Source: Oasisia sp. SBJ-2009
Lineage: Eukaryota > Annelida > Polychaeta > Sabellida > Siboglinidae
Assembly (NCBI GenBank): GCA_964017155.1
Contig: OZ024856.1
Location: 41,594,535 to 41,658,534 of the forward strand
Direction of reading: 5' to 3'
DNA: 64,000 nucleotides
Shown: in pieces, positions 33,503-47,100 of the stretch
How the letters are laid out: each line of letters opens with the position of its first letter
Position numbering within the stretch: the first letter of the stretch is position 1
Translations under genes and position numbers: made by a program
Notes under the pieces: model-generated
What the model was told of the DNA's origin: nothing
What the model saw: the letters and a program-made list of their open reading frames with translations, nothing else
Databases searched by the model: none

Positions 33503-36224
33503 AGAGTGCCAACACTTGAACGGAACTTCTGTCGTTGAGTGTATGTGGTATTGCGAAGTTCAGTAGTACGAATGTTAAATTAGATACTGCCCAAACCTAT
33601 ATTTGCATAGGCATAGGTGGAAAGCTTGAGACATTGACAACTCATCGAAGGATGGTATGCGACATATACAGTGGACTCTGAATGAGAACAAGAATATACA
33701 TTTCGTGCCATTTCCGACAAGAATTAGGCACTTGTGTATCACGCAAACCCACATCAATTGCTACTATATTAAAAAAGTCATTACTAACGGCGCTGGTAGT
33801 GTAGTGGTTAGCACATCCAACTGGCAAGCCGACTGCTCAGGTTTAATACGCGCGGACACAGCAGGCCTGGCATATTTGGTATAATAATCAATGGGCATAG
33901 ACTAACATTGTTGAATATAATCGGTGCTATACACCACGCACATTGACATGCATCGTACATAAAAAGTACCCGAATGTCGCACAGACTGCTGCACGATAAT
34001 AAAACTGTAGTCCTATGTGTGTACCATATTATAAAGTACGCTAGCGCAAGTGCAGACATAGAAGAAAAGAAGGAGAAGAAGATGAAAGAAAGCCCCCCCC
34101 CCGTTTGCCTAGATCAACGGCGCCGCCATCTTGTAATCTGACGCCGCCAGAAACGAAAATGGCGCGTCTGCCGTATTATCGTGACGTCACTGTATTGTTG
34201 TGGCGCGTCTTCCGGTTTGCCGCCATTACTGTAGCGCGCAGCCGAATGCTGGCGAGATATGCCAATATCTTTAGTGTAATTTCCACCGCATCGCTGTGTG
34301 ATTTGCGCCATTGACGCCGGTGCGGTGAAGGAATGTGGGCATGTGGTAGAATTGAGGCTGCTGGTTTCAATTTTGTTAGAGACCTGCCCATTTTAACGCT
34401 CTTTTATTGTTTTTTTCTCAGGTGTCTGTGCCCGGTGAAGATACAGCGACACATGGTCGACGACTTCTGGCAGCATTACTGCCCGACCAGGCCTGATGAT
34501 GTGAAGACTGACGACGGGGAACAGTCACTCGACAGTGGGTGAAGCCTTGTTTTTATCGAGTTATTGTATTCATATAACGTGTTGAGGTAGATGATAATGT
34601 CGGCCGATCACCGGGAGAATCAAATATAGCTTGATATATACATTATGTATAATAACAACTGCGAGTGGACATTAGTTTTAATGTTACAGTTGTCACAAAG
34701 GCGAGAAAACAAACGAAACGTTTTACTTAGACGAGTGTTCTAGCTAGTTTTCACACTATGCGATTGATCAGAACTGATATAAAAAGAAGAAGGTTTAGAC
34801 TTCGAATGGTTTCATCGTAACCACTCCAGGTGGTGCTTTTGGGGTCTAGCGATGTCTGTCAGTTTTATGCGTTTCATCGAATGTGCTCTGCTTGTATTAA
34901 GAAGTAAATTGGCTGGATCAAGTGCAAAACATACAACTATGCCAGTACTAGGTGCACAATGACACATCACCTTGTGAGCGAGCTTTTGTTGTACATAGAC
35001 AGACAACTTGGCTACATTAATTATTATATTCCAAAATAAGAAATGTCAAAATATGATGCGAAAATAAGGCCCATTAAACGAAACTTGTATAAGGGGCCGA
35101 GATCGCACCGCGGAAACTATCTTAACATTGGTATGCATAAGCACCATTCGCGCGAATGTCCCACACATTCTCGCACGCAAACATTCACCCACTCAATACA
35201 GTTGGTTCTTTGCCCGTCATTACACCAATCACAACACACTGATCTCGACTGGAAACAGTGTGCTTAGGAAGCAGCATGCAAAGGCAAAGGCAACTGTAGG
35301 CCAGGCGCTTTGTTGTTGTGTAAATCACGAGTACACAAGTAGGAACACAATTGATTTGTCTTCCTTCTGAAACAAGTGTGGAGGTCATTCGATGTTTTGA
35401 GACCAATATTGATTGCAATCACACATTACTCGGCACGCATATTTGTATCTAGGTAGTGGCGGAGACCGGCTTCATATCTTGAGACATTGCCATGGTATCA
35501 ATAGCACATGTTGCTACAGTGATACATGCCAACAGGCCAGGGCTTTGGCCATGCCATGAGCGGTATGCCGGCAAACAGGTAACAGCAAAAGCTAGACATA
35601 ACAGTCATGACGAAGTGCCATACGAAAACACAAAAGTTCTTCCAAACTACTCAGGCAACTACGAGATGATATACTAGACTTGCGTTGGGTGCACCACTTC
35701 TCTTGCGTCGTGTTATGAGAGGTTTTTGTCGCTCATACTTCGGAATCAAATCGGACGACCTGGAACGAAACAGCAGACATTTGGCAAGTTCAATATGAAA
35801 ACGAAAGCACAAAGCAACTAACAGGCAATGGTCGCATCATATAATCATTGGTATTGAGCTACACAAACAGTACGCCCTACAAATAGCATCACATTGCAGT
35901 GTAATGTAGTTTATGCGAACGAACGTCTTGTATCACCCCGCCTCACACATTTCGACGACGTGTATTTTCTTTAACAACAGGTAGGCCTAGAGTTTTTCTT
36001 TCATTGCGTTGCGTACAAGCATTTCGTTTATTTACAAACAGTTTCGAATGGCATGTAATGCTTCAGATATATACTTGCGCAGCCTGCATACAGCACTCGT
36101 GGCATCGCCGTTAAGACGTTTTAGAGTTCCACATCGACGAGAGTAGTCCGTACTCCAATCAATACCGTATATAGACGACTGAGGGGTGTATAGTCACATT
36201 TCAAGCGACAGTTTCTCTGAGAGT
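33503..36224 (+). repeat. Array unit 12
   Basis: 2,722 bp. Carries the full distinctive variant set of unit 7, 13,602 bp away, with few private changes (GTACATAGACAG, GATGCGAAAAT, TTCGTTTATTT). Confidence 0.97.
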
Positions 36225-38943
36225 AGAGTGCCAACACTTGGACGGAACTTCTGTCGTTGAGTGTATGTGGTATTGCGAAGTTCAGTAGTACGAATGTTAA
36301 ATTAGATACTGCCCAAACCTATATTTGCATAGGCATAGGTGGAAAGCTTGAGACATTGACAACTCATCGAAGGATGGTATGCGACATATACAGTGGACTC
36401 TGAATGAGAACAAGAATATACATTTCGTGCCATTTCCGACAAGAATTAGGCACTTGTGTATCACGCAAACCCACATCAATTGCTACTATATTAAAAAAGT
36501 CATTACTAACGGCGCTGGTAGTGTAGTGGTTAGCACATCCAACTGGCAAGCCGACTGCTCAGGTTTAATACGCGCGGACACAGCAGGCCTGGCATATTTG
36601 GTATAACAATCAATGGGCATAGACTAACATTGTTGAATATAATCGGTGCTATACACCACGCGCACATTGACATGCATCGTACATAAAAAGTACCCGAATG
36701 TCGCACAGACCTCTGCCCGATAATAAAACTGTAGTCCTATGTGTGTACCATATTAGAAAGTACGCTAGCGCAAGTGCAGACATAGAAAAGAAGGAGAAGA
36801 AGATGAAAGAAAGCCCCCCCCCCGTTTGCCTAGATCAACGGCGCCGCCATCTTGAAATCTGACGCCGCCAGAAACTAAAATGGCGCGTCTGCCGTATTGT
36901 AGTGACGTCACTGTATTGTTGTGGCGCGTCTTCCGGTTTGCCGCCATTACTGTAGCGCGCAGCCGAATGCTGGCGAGATATGCCAATTTCTTTAGTGTAA
37001 TTTCCACCGCATCGCTGTGTGATTTGCGCCATTGACGCCGGTGGGGTGAAGGAATGTGGGCATGTGGTAGAATTGAGTCTGCTGGTTTCAATTTTGTTAG
37101 AGACCTGCCCATTGTAACGCTCTTTTATTTTTTTTCTCAGGTGTCTGGGCCCGGTGAAGATACAGCGACACATGGTCGACGACTTCTGGCAGCATTACTG
37201 ACCGACCAGGCCTGATGATGTGAAGACTGACGACGGGGAACAGTCATTCGACAGTGGGTGAAGCCTTGTTTTTATCGAGTTATTGTATTCATATAACGTG
37301 TTGAGGTAGATGATAATGTCGGCCGATCACCGGGAGAATCAAATATAGCTTGATATATACATTATGTATAATAACAACTGCGAGTGGACATTAGTTTAAA
37401 TGTTACAGTTGTCACAAAGGCGAGAAAACAAACGAAACGTTTTACTTAGACGAGTGATCTAGCTAGTTTTCACACTATGCGATTGATCAGAACTGATATA
37501 AAAAGAAGAAGGTTTAGACTTCGAATGGTTTCATCGTAACCACTCCAGGTGGTGCTTTTTGGGTCTAGCGATGTCTGTCAGTTTTATGCGTTTCATCGAA
37601 TGTGCTCTGCTTGTATTAAGAAGTAAATTGGCTGGATCAAGTGCAAAACATACAACTATGCCAGTACTAGGTGCACAATGACACATCACCTTGTGAGCGA
37701 GCTTTTGTTGTACACAGACAGACAACTTGGCTACATTAATTATTATATTCCAAAATAAGAAATGTCAAAATATGATGCTAAAATAAGGCCCATTAAACGA
37801 AACTTGTATAAGGGGCCGAGATCGCACCGCGGAAACTATCTTAACATTGGTATGCATAAGCAACATTCGCGCGAATGTCCCACACATTCTCGCACGCAAA
37901 CATTCACCCACTCAATACAGTTGGTTCTTTGCCCGTCATTACACCAATCACAACACACTGATCTCGACTGGAAACAGTGTGCTTAGGAAGCAGCATGCAA
38001 AGGCAAAGGCAACTGTAGGCCAGGCGCTTTGTTGTTGTGTAAATCACGAGTACACAAGTAGGAACACAATTGATTTGTCTTCCTTCTGAAACAAGTGTGG
38101 AGGTCATTCGATGTTTTGAGACCAATATTGATTGCAATCACACATTACTCGGCACGCATATTTGTATCTAGGTAGTGGCGGAGACCGGCTTCATATCTTG
38201 AGACATTGCCATGGAATCAATAGCACATGTTGCTACAGTGATACATGCCAACAGGCCAGGGCTTTGGCCATGCCATGAGCGGTATGCCGGCAAACAGGTA
38301 ACAGCAAAAGCTAGACATAACAGTCATGACGAAGTGCCATACGAAAACACAAAAGTTCTTCCAAACTACTCAGGCAACTACGAGATGATATACTAGACTT
38401 GCGTGGGGTGCACCACTTCTCTCGCGTCGTGTTATGAGAGGTTTTTGTCGCTCATACTTCGGAATCAAATCGGGCGACCTGGAACGAAACAGCAGACATT
38501 TGGCAAGTTCAATATGAAAACGAAAGCACAAAGCAACTAACAGGCAATGGTCGCATCATATAATCATTGGTATTGAGCTACACAAACAGTACGCCCTACA
38601 AATAGCATCACATTGCAGTGTAATGTAGTTTATGCGAACGAACGTCTTGTATCACCCCGCCTCACACATTTCGACGACGTGTATTTTCTTTAACAACAGG
38701 TAGGCCTAGAGTTTTTCTTTCATTGCGTTGCGTACAAGCATTTCGTGTATTCACAAACAGTTTCGAATGGCATGTAATGCTTCAGATATATACTTGCGCA
38801 GCCTGCATACAGCACTCGTGGCATCGCCGTTAAGACGTTTTAGAGTTCCACATCGACGAGAGTAGTCCGTACTCCAATCAATACCGTATATAGACGACTG
38901 AGGGGTGTATAGTCACATTTCAAGCGACAGTTTCTCTGAGAGT
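36225..38943 (+). repeat. Array unit 13
   Basis: 2,719 bp. Carries the rare variants of unit 8 at an offset of 13,602 bp. Private change: AAGCAACATTCGC beside the palindrome, which itself stays intact. Confidence 0.97.
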
Positions 38944-41662
38944 AGAGTGCCAACACTTGAACGGAACTTCTGTCGTTGAGTGTATGTGGTATTGCGAAGT
39001 TCAGTAGTACGAATGTTAAATTAGATACTGCCCAAACCTATATTTGCATAGGCATAGGTGGAAAGCTTGAGACATTGACAACTCATCGAAGGATGGTATG
39101 CGACATATACAGTGGACTCTGAATGAGAACAAGAATATACATTTTGTGCCATTTCCGACAAGAATTAGGCACTTGTGTATCACGCAAACCCACATCAATT
39201 GCTACTATATTAAAAAAGTCATTACTAACGGCGCTGGTAGTGTAGTGGTTAGCACATCCAACTGGCAAGCCGACTGCTCAGGTTTAATACGCGCGGACAC
39301 AGCAGGCCTGGCATATTTGGTTTAACAATCAATGGGCATAGACTAACATTGTTGAATATAATCGGTGCTATACACCACGCACATTGACATGCATCGTACA
39401 TAAAAAGTACCCGAATGTCGCACAGACCGCTGCACGATAATAAAACTGTAGTCCTATGTGTGTACCATATTAGAAAGTACGCTAGCGCAAGTGCAGACAT
39501 AGAAAAGAAGGAGAAGAAGATGAAAGAAAGCCCCCCCCCCCGTTTGCCTAGATCAACGGCGCCGCCATCTTGAAATCTGACGCCGCTAGAAACGAGAATG
39601 GCGCGTCTGCCGTATTGTAGTGACGTCACTGTATTGTTGTGGCGCGTCTTCCGGTTTGCCGCCATTACTGTAGCGCGCAGCCGAATGCTGGCGAGATATG
39701 CCAATTTCTTTAGTGTAATTTCCACCGCATCGCTGTGTGATTTGCGCCATTGACGCCGGTGGGTGAAGGAATGTGGGCATGTGGTAGAATTGAGCCTGCT
39801 GGTTTCAATTTTGTTAGAGACCTGCCCATTGTAACGCTCTTTTATTGTTTTTTTCTCAGGTGTCTGTGCCCGGTGAAGATACAGCGACACATGGTCGACG
39901 ACTTCTGGCAGCATTACTGACCGACCAGGCCTGATGATGTGAAGACTGACGACGGGGAACAGTCATTCGACCGTGGGTGAAGCCTTGTTTTTATCGAGTT
40001 ATTGTATTCATATAACGTGTTGAGGTAGATGATAATGTCGGCCGATCACCGGGAGAATCAAATATAGCTTGATATATACATTATGTATAATAACAACTGC
40101 GATTGGACATTAGTTTAAATGTTACAGTTGTCACAAAGGCGAGAAAACAAACGAAACGTTTTACTTAGACGAGTGATCTAGCTAGTTTTCACACTATGCG
40201 ATTGATCAGAACTGATATAAAAAGAAGAAGGTTTAGACTTCGAATGGTTTCATCGTAACCACTCCAGGTGGTGCTTTTTGGGTCTAGCGATGTCTGTCAG
40301 TTTTATGCGTTTCATCGAATGTGCTCTGCTTGTATTAAGAAGTAAATTGGCTGGATCAAGTGCAAAACATACAACTATGCCAGTACTAGGTGCACAATGA
40401 CACATCACCTTGTGAGCGAGCTTTTGTTGTACACAGACAGACAACTTGGCTACATTAATTATTATATTCCAAAATAAGAAATGTCAAAATATGATGCTAA
40501 AATAAGGCCCATTAAACGAAACTTGTATAAGGGGCCGAGATCGCACCGCGGAAACTATCTTAACATTGGTATGCATAAGCACCATTCGCGCGAATGTCCC
40601 ACACATTCTCGCACGCAAACATTCACCCACTCAATACAGTTGGTTCTTTGCCCGTCATTACACCAATCACAACACACTGATCTCGACTGGAAACAGTGTG
40701 CTTAGGAAGCAGCATGCAAAGGCAAAGGCAACTGTAGGCCAGGCGCTTTGTTGTTGTGTAAATCACGAGTACACAAGTAGGAACACAATTGATTTGTCTT
40801 CCTTCTGAAACAAGTGTGGAGGTCATTCGATGTTTTGAGACCAATATTGATTGCAATCACACATTACTCGGCACGCATATTTGTATCTAGGTAGTGGCGG
40901 AGACCGGCTTCATATCTTGAGACATTGCCATGGAATCAATAGCACATGTTGCTACAGTGATACATGCCAACAGGCCAGGGCTTTGGCCATGCCATGAGCG
41001 GTATGCCGGCAAACAGGTAACAGCAAAAGCTAGACATAACAGTCATGACGAAGTGCCATACGAAAACACAAAAGTTCTTCCAAACTACTCAGGCAACTAC
41101 GAGATGATATACTAGACTTGCGTGGGGTGCACCACTTCTCTCGCGTCGTGTTATGAGAGGTTTTTGTCGCTCATACTTCGGAATCAAATCGGGCGACCTG
41201 GAACGAAACAGCAGACATTTGGCAAGTTCAATATGAAAACGAAAGCACAAAGCAACTAACAGGCAATGGTCGCATCATATAATCATTGGTATTGAGCTAC
41301 ACAAACAGTACGCCCTACAAATAGCATCACATTGCAGTGTAATGTAGTTTATGCGAACGAACGTCTTGTATCACCCCGCCTCACACATTTCGACGACGTG
41401 TATTTTCTTTAACAACAGGTAGGCCTAGAGTTTTTCTTTCATTGCGTTGCGTACAAGCATTTCGTGTATTCACAAACAGTTTCGAATGGCATGTAATGCT
41501 TCAGATATATACTTGCGCAGCCTGCATACAGCACTCGTGGCATCGCCGTTAAGACGTTTTAGAGTTCCACATCGACGAGAGTAGTCCGTACTCCAATCAA
41601 TACCGTATATAGACGACTGAGGGGTGTATAGTCACATTTCAAGCGACAGTTTCTCTGAGAGT
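38944..41662 (+). repeat. Array unit 14
   Basis: 2,719 bp, matching unit 9 at an offset of about 13,600 bp in its first part. Private changes: CGACCGTGGGTG and GCGATTGGAC. Confidence 0.97.
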
Positions 41663-44380
41663 AGAGTGCCAACACTTGAACGGAACTTCTGTCGTTGAGT
41701 GTATGTGGTATTGCGAAGTTCAGTAGTACGAATGTTAAATTAGATACTGCCCAAACCTATATTTGCATAGGCATAGGTGGAAAGCTTGAGACATTGACAA
41801 CTCATCGAAGGATGGTATGCGACATATACAGTGGACTCTGAATGAGAACAAGAATATACATTTTGTGCCATTTCCGACAAGAATTAGGCACTTGTGTATC
41901 ACGCAAACCCACATCAATTGCTACTATATTAAAAAAGTCATTACTAACGGCGCTGGTAGTGTAGTGGTTAGCACATCCAACTGGCAAGCCGACTGCTCAG
42001 GTTTAATACGCGCGGACACAGCAGGCCTGGCATATTTGGTTTAACAATCAATGGGCATAGACTAACATTGTTGAATATAATCGGTGCTATACACCACGCA
42101 CATTGACATGCATCGTACATAAAAAGTACCCGAATGTCGCACAGACCGCTGCACGATAATAAAACTGTAGTCCTATGTGTGTACCATATTAGAAAGTACG
42201 CTAGCGCAAGTGCAGACATAGAAAAGAAGGAGAAGAAGATGAAAGAAAGCCCCCCCCCCGTTTGCCTAGATCAACGGCGCCGCCATCTTGAAATCTGACG
42301 CCGCTAGAAACGAGAATGGCGCGTCTGCCGTATTGTAGTGACGTCACTGTATTGTTGTGGCGCGTCTTCCGGTTTGCCGCCATTACTGTAGCGCGCAGCC
42401 GAATGCTGGCGAGATATGCCAATTTCTTTAGTGTAATTTCCACCGCATCGCTGTGTGATTTGCGCCATTGACGCCGGTGGGTGAAGGAATGTGGGCATGT
42501 GGTAGAATTGAGCCTGCTGGTTTCAATTTTGTTAGAGACCTGCCCATTGTAACGCTCTTTTATTGTTTTTTTCTCAGGTGTCTGTGCCCGGTGAAGATAC
42601 AGCGACACATGGTCGACGACTTCTGGCAGCATTACTGACCGACCAGGCCTGATGATGTGAAGACTGACGACGGGGAACAGTCATTCGACAGTGGGTGAAG
42701 CCTTGTTTTTATCGAGTTATTGTATTCATATAACGTGTTGAGGTAGATGATAATGTCGGCCGATCACCGGGAGAATCAAATATAGCTTGATATATACATT
42801 ATGTATAATAACAACTGCGAGTGGACATTAGTTTAAATGTTACAGTTGTCACAAAGGCGAGAAAACAAACGAAACGTTTTACTTAGACGAGTGATCTAGC
42901 TAGTTTTCACACTATGCGATTGATCAGAACTGATATAAAAAGAAGAAGGTTTAGACTTCGAATGGTTTCATCGTAACCACTCCAGGTGGTGCTTTTTGGG
43001 TCTAGCGATGTCTGTCAGTGTTATGCGTTTCATCGAATGTGCTCTGCTTGTATTAAGAAGTAAATTGGCTGGATCTAGTGCAAAACATACAACTATGCCA
43101 TTACTAGGTGCACAATGACACATCACCTTGTGAGCGAGCTTTTGTTGTACACAGACAGACAACTTGGCTACATTAATTATTATATTCCAAAATAAGAAAT
43201 GTCAAAATATGATGCTAAAATAAGGCCCATTAAACGAAACTTGTATAAGGGGCCGAGATCGCACCGCGGAAACTATCTTAACATTGGTATGCATAAGCAC
43301 CATTCGCGCGAATGTCCCACACATTCTCGCACGCAAACATTCACCCACTCAATACAGTTGGTTCTTTGCCCGTCATTACACCAATCACAACACACTGATC
43401 TCGACTGGAAACAGTGTGCTTAGGAAGCAGCATGCAAAGGCAAAGGCAACTGCAGGCCAGGCGCTTTGTTGTTGTGTAAATCACGAGTACACAAGTAGGA
43501 ACACAATTGATTTGTCTTCCTTCTGAAACAAGTGTGGAGGTCATTCGATGTTTTGAGACCAATATTGATTGCAATCACACATTACTCGGCACGCATATTT
43601 GTATCTAGGTAGTGGCGGAGACCGGCTTCATATCTTGAGACATTGCCATGGAATCAATAGCACATGTTGCTACAGTGATACATGCCAACAGGCCAGGGCT
43701 TTGGCCATGCCATGAGCGGTATGCCGGCAAACAGGTAACAGCAAAAGCTAGACATAACAGTCATGACGAAGTGCCATACGAAAACACAAAAGTTCTTCCA
43801 AACTACTCAGGCAACTACGAGATGATATACTAGACTTGCGTGGGGTGCACCACTTCTCTCGCGTCGTGTTATGAGAGGTTTTTGTCGCTCATACTTCGGA
43901 ATCAAATCGGGCGACCTGGAACGAAACAGCAGACATTTGGCAAGTTCAATATGAAAACGAAAGCACAAAGCAACTAACAGGCAATGGTCGCATCATATAA
44001 TCATTGGTATTGAGCTACACAAACAGTACGCCCTACAAATAGCATCACATTGCAGTGTAATGTAGTTTATGCGAACGAACGTCTTGTATCACCCCGCCTC
44101 ACACATTTCGACGACGTGTATTTTCTTTAACAACAGGTAGGCCTAGAGTTTTTCTTTCATTGCGTTGCGTACAAGCATTTCGTGTATTCACAAACAGTTT
44201 CGAATGGCATGTAATGCTTCAGATATATACTTGCGCAGCCTGCATACAGCACTCGTGGCATCGCCGTTAAGACGTTTTAGAGTTCCACATCGACGAGAGT
44301 AGTCCGTACTCCAATCAATACCGTATATAGACGACTGAGGGGTGTATAGTCACATTTCAAGCGACAGTTTCTCTGAGAGT
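41663..44380 (+). repeat. Array unit 15
   Basis: 2,718 bp, nearly the same as unit 14 in its first half. Its second half carries CAGTGTTATGCG and GATCTAGTGC, as in units 9 and 16. Private change: CAACTGCAGGCC. Confidence 0.97.
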
Positions 44381-47100
44381 AGAGTGCCAACACTTGAACG
44401 GAACTTCTGTCGTTGAGTGTATGTGGTATTGCGAAGTTCAGTAGTACGAATGTTAAATTAGATACTGCCCAAACCTATATTTGCATAGGCATAGGTGGAA
44501 AGCTTGAGACATTGACAACTCATCGAAGGATGGTATGCGACATATACAGTGGACTCTGAATGAGAACAAGAATATACATTTTGTGCCATTTCCGACAAGG
44601 ATTAGGCACTTGTGTATCACGCAAACCCACATCAATTGCTACTATATTAAAAAAGTCATTACTAACGGCGCTGGTAGTGTAGTGGTTAGCACATCCAACT
44701 GGCAAGCCGACTGCTCAGGTTTAATACGCGCGGACACAGCAGGCCTGGCATATTTGGTTTAACAATCAATGGGCATAGACTAACATTGTTGAATATAATC
44801 GGTGCTATACACCACGCACATTGACATGCATCGTACATAAAAAGTACCCGAATGTCGCACAGACCGCTGCACGATAATAAAACTGTAGTCCTATGTGTGT
44901 ACCATATTAGAAAGTACGCTAGCGCAAGTGCAGACATAGAAAAGAAGGAGAAGAAGATGAAAGAAAGCCCCCCCCCCCCGTTTGCCTAGATCAACGGCGC
45001 CGCCATCTTGAAATCTGACGCCGCTAGAAACGAGAATGGCGCGTCTGCCGTATTGTAGTGACGTCACTGTATTGTTGTGGCGCGTCTTCCGGTTTGCCGC
45101 CATTACTGTAGCGCGCAGCCGAATGCTGGCGAGATATGCCAATTTCTTTAGTGTAATTTCCACCGCATCGCTGTGTGATTTGCGCCATTGACGCCGGTGG
45201 GTGAAGGAATGTGGGCATGTGGTAGAATTGAGCCTGCTGGTTTCAATTTTGTTAGAGACCTGCCCATTGTAACGCTCTTTTATTGTTTTTTTCTCAGGTG
45301 TCTGTGCCCGGTGAAGATACAGCGACACATGGTCGACGACTTCTGGCAGCATTACTGACCGACCAGGCCTGATGATGTGAAGACTGACGACGGGGAACAG
45401 TCATTCGACAGTGGGTGAAGCCTTGTTTTTATCGAGTTATTGTATTCATATAACGTGTTGAGGTAGATGATAATGTCGGCCGATCACCGGGAGAATCAAA
45501 TATAGCTTGATATATACATTATGTATAATAACAACTGCGAGTGGACATTAGTTTAAATGTTACAGTTGTCACAAAGGCGAGAAAACAAACGAAACGTTTT
45601 ACTTAGACGAGTGATCTAGCTAGTTTTCACACTATGCGATTGATCAGAACTGATATAAAAAGAAGAAGGTTTAGACTTCGAATGGTTTCATCGTAACCAC
45701 TCCAGGTGGTGCTTTTTGGGTCTAGCGATGTCTGTCAGTGTTATGCGTTTCATCGAATGTGCTCTGCTTGTATTAAGAAGTAAATTGGCTGGATCTAGTG
45801 CAAAACATACAACTATGCCATTACTAGGTGCACAATGACACATCACCTTGTGAGCGAGCTTTTGTTGTACACAGACAGACAACTTGGCTACATTAATTAT
45901 TATATTCCAAAATAAGAAATGTCAAAATATGATGCTAAAATAAGGCCCATTAAACGAAACTTGTATAAGGGGCCGAGATCGCACCGCGGAAACTATCTTA
46001 ACATTGGTATGCATAAGCACCATTCGCGCGAATGTCCCACACATTCTCGCACGCAAACATTCACCCACTCAATACAGTTGGTTCTTTGCCCGTCATTACA
46101 CCAATCACAACACACTGATCTCGACTGGAAACAGTGTGCTTAGGAAGCAGCATGCAAAGGCAAAGGCAACTGTAGGCCAGGCGCTTTGTTGTTGTGTAAA
46201 TCACGAGTACACAAGTAGGAACACAATTGATTTGTCTTCCTTCTGAAACAAGTGTGGAGGTCATTCGATGTTTTGAGACCAATATTGATTGCAATCACAC
46301 ATTACTCGGCACGCATATTTGTATCTAGGTAGTGGCGGAGACCGGCTTCATATCTTGAGACATTGCCATGGAATCAATAGCACATGTTGCTACAGTGATA
46401 CATGCCAACAGGCCAGGGCTTTGGCCATGCCATGAGCGGTATGCCGGCAAACAGGTAACAGCAAAAGCTAGACATAACAGTCATGACGAAGTGCCATACG
46501 AAAACACAAAAGTTCTTCCAAACTACTCAGGCAACTACGAGATGATATACTAGACTTGCGTGGGGTGCACCACTTCTCTCGCGTCGTGTTATGAGAGGTT
46601 TTTGTCGCTCATACTTCGGAATCAAATCGGGCGACCTGGAACGAAACAGCAGACATTTGGCAAGTTCAATATGAAAACGAAAGCACAAAGCAACTAACAG
46701 GCAATGGTCGCATCATATAATCATTGGTATTGAGCTACACAAACAGTACGCCCTACAAATAGCATCACATTGCAGTGTAAGGTAGTTTATGCGAACGAAC
46801 GTCTTGTATCACCCCGCCTCACACATTTCGACGACGTGTATTTTCTTTAACAACAGGTAGGCCTAGAGTTTTTCTTTCATTGCGTTGCGTACAAGCATTT
46901 CGTGTATTCACAAACAGTTTCGAATGGCATGTAATGCTTCAGATATATACTTGCGCAGCCTGCATACAGCACTCGTGGCATCGCCGTTAAGACGTTTTAG
47001 AGTTCCACATCGACGAGAGTAGTCCGTACTCCAATCAATACCGTATATAGACGACTGAGGGGTGTATAGTCACATTTCAAGCGACAGTTTCTCTGAGAGT
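44381..47100 (+). repeat. Array unit 16
   Basis: 2,720 bp. Shares CAGTGTTATGCG, GATCTAGTGC and GTGTAAGGTAG with unit 9, seven units away. Private change: GACAAGGATTAGG. Confidence 0.97.

Noticed and set aside
39249..39914. 221-codon minus-strand frame, the longest in the array, also at 50127-50792 and 52846-53511
   Set aside because: It exists only when the C-tract length and a one-base G difference happen to join shorter frames. In other units it is split or shifted, so it is not a conserved protein.
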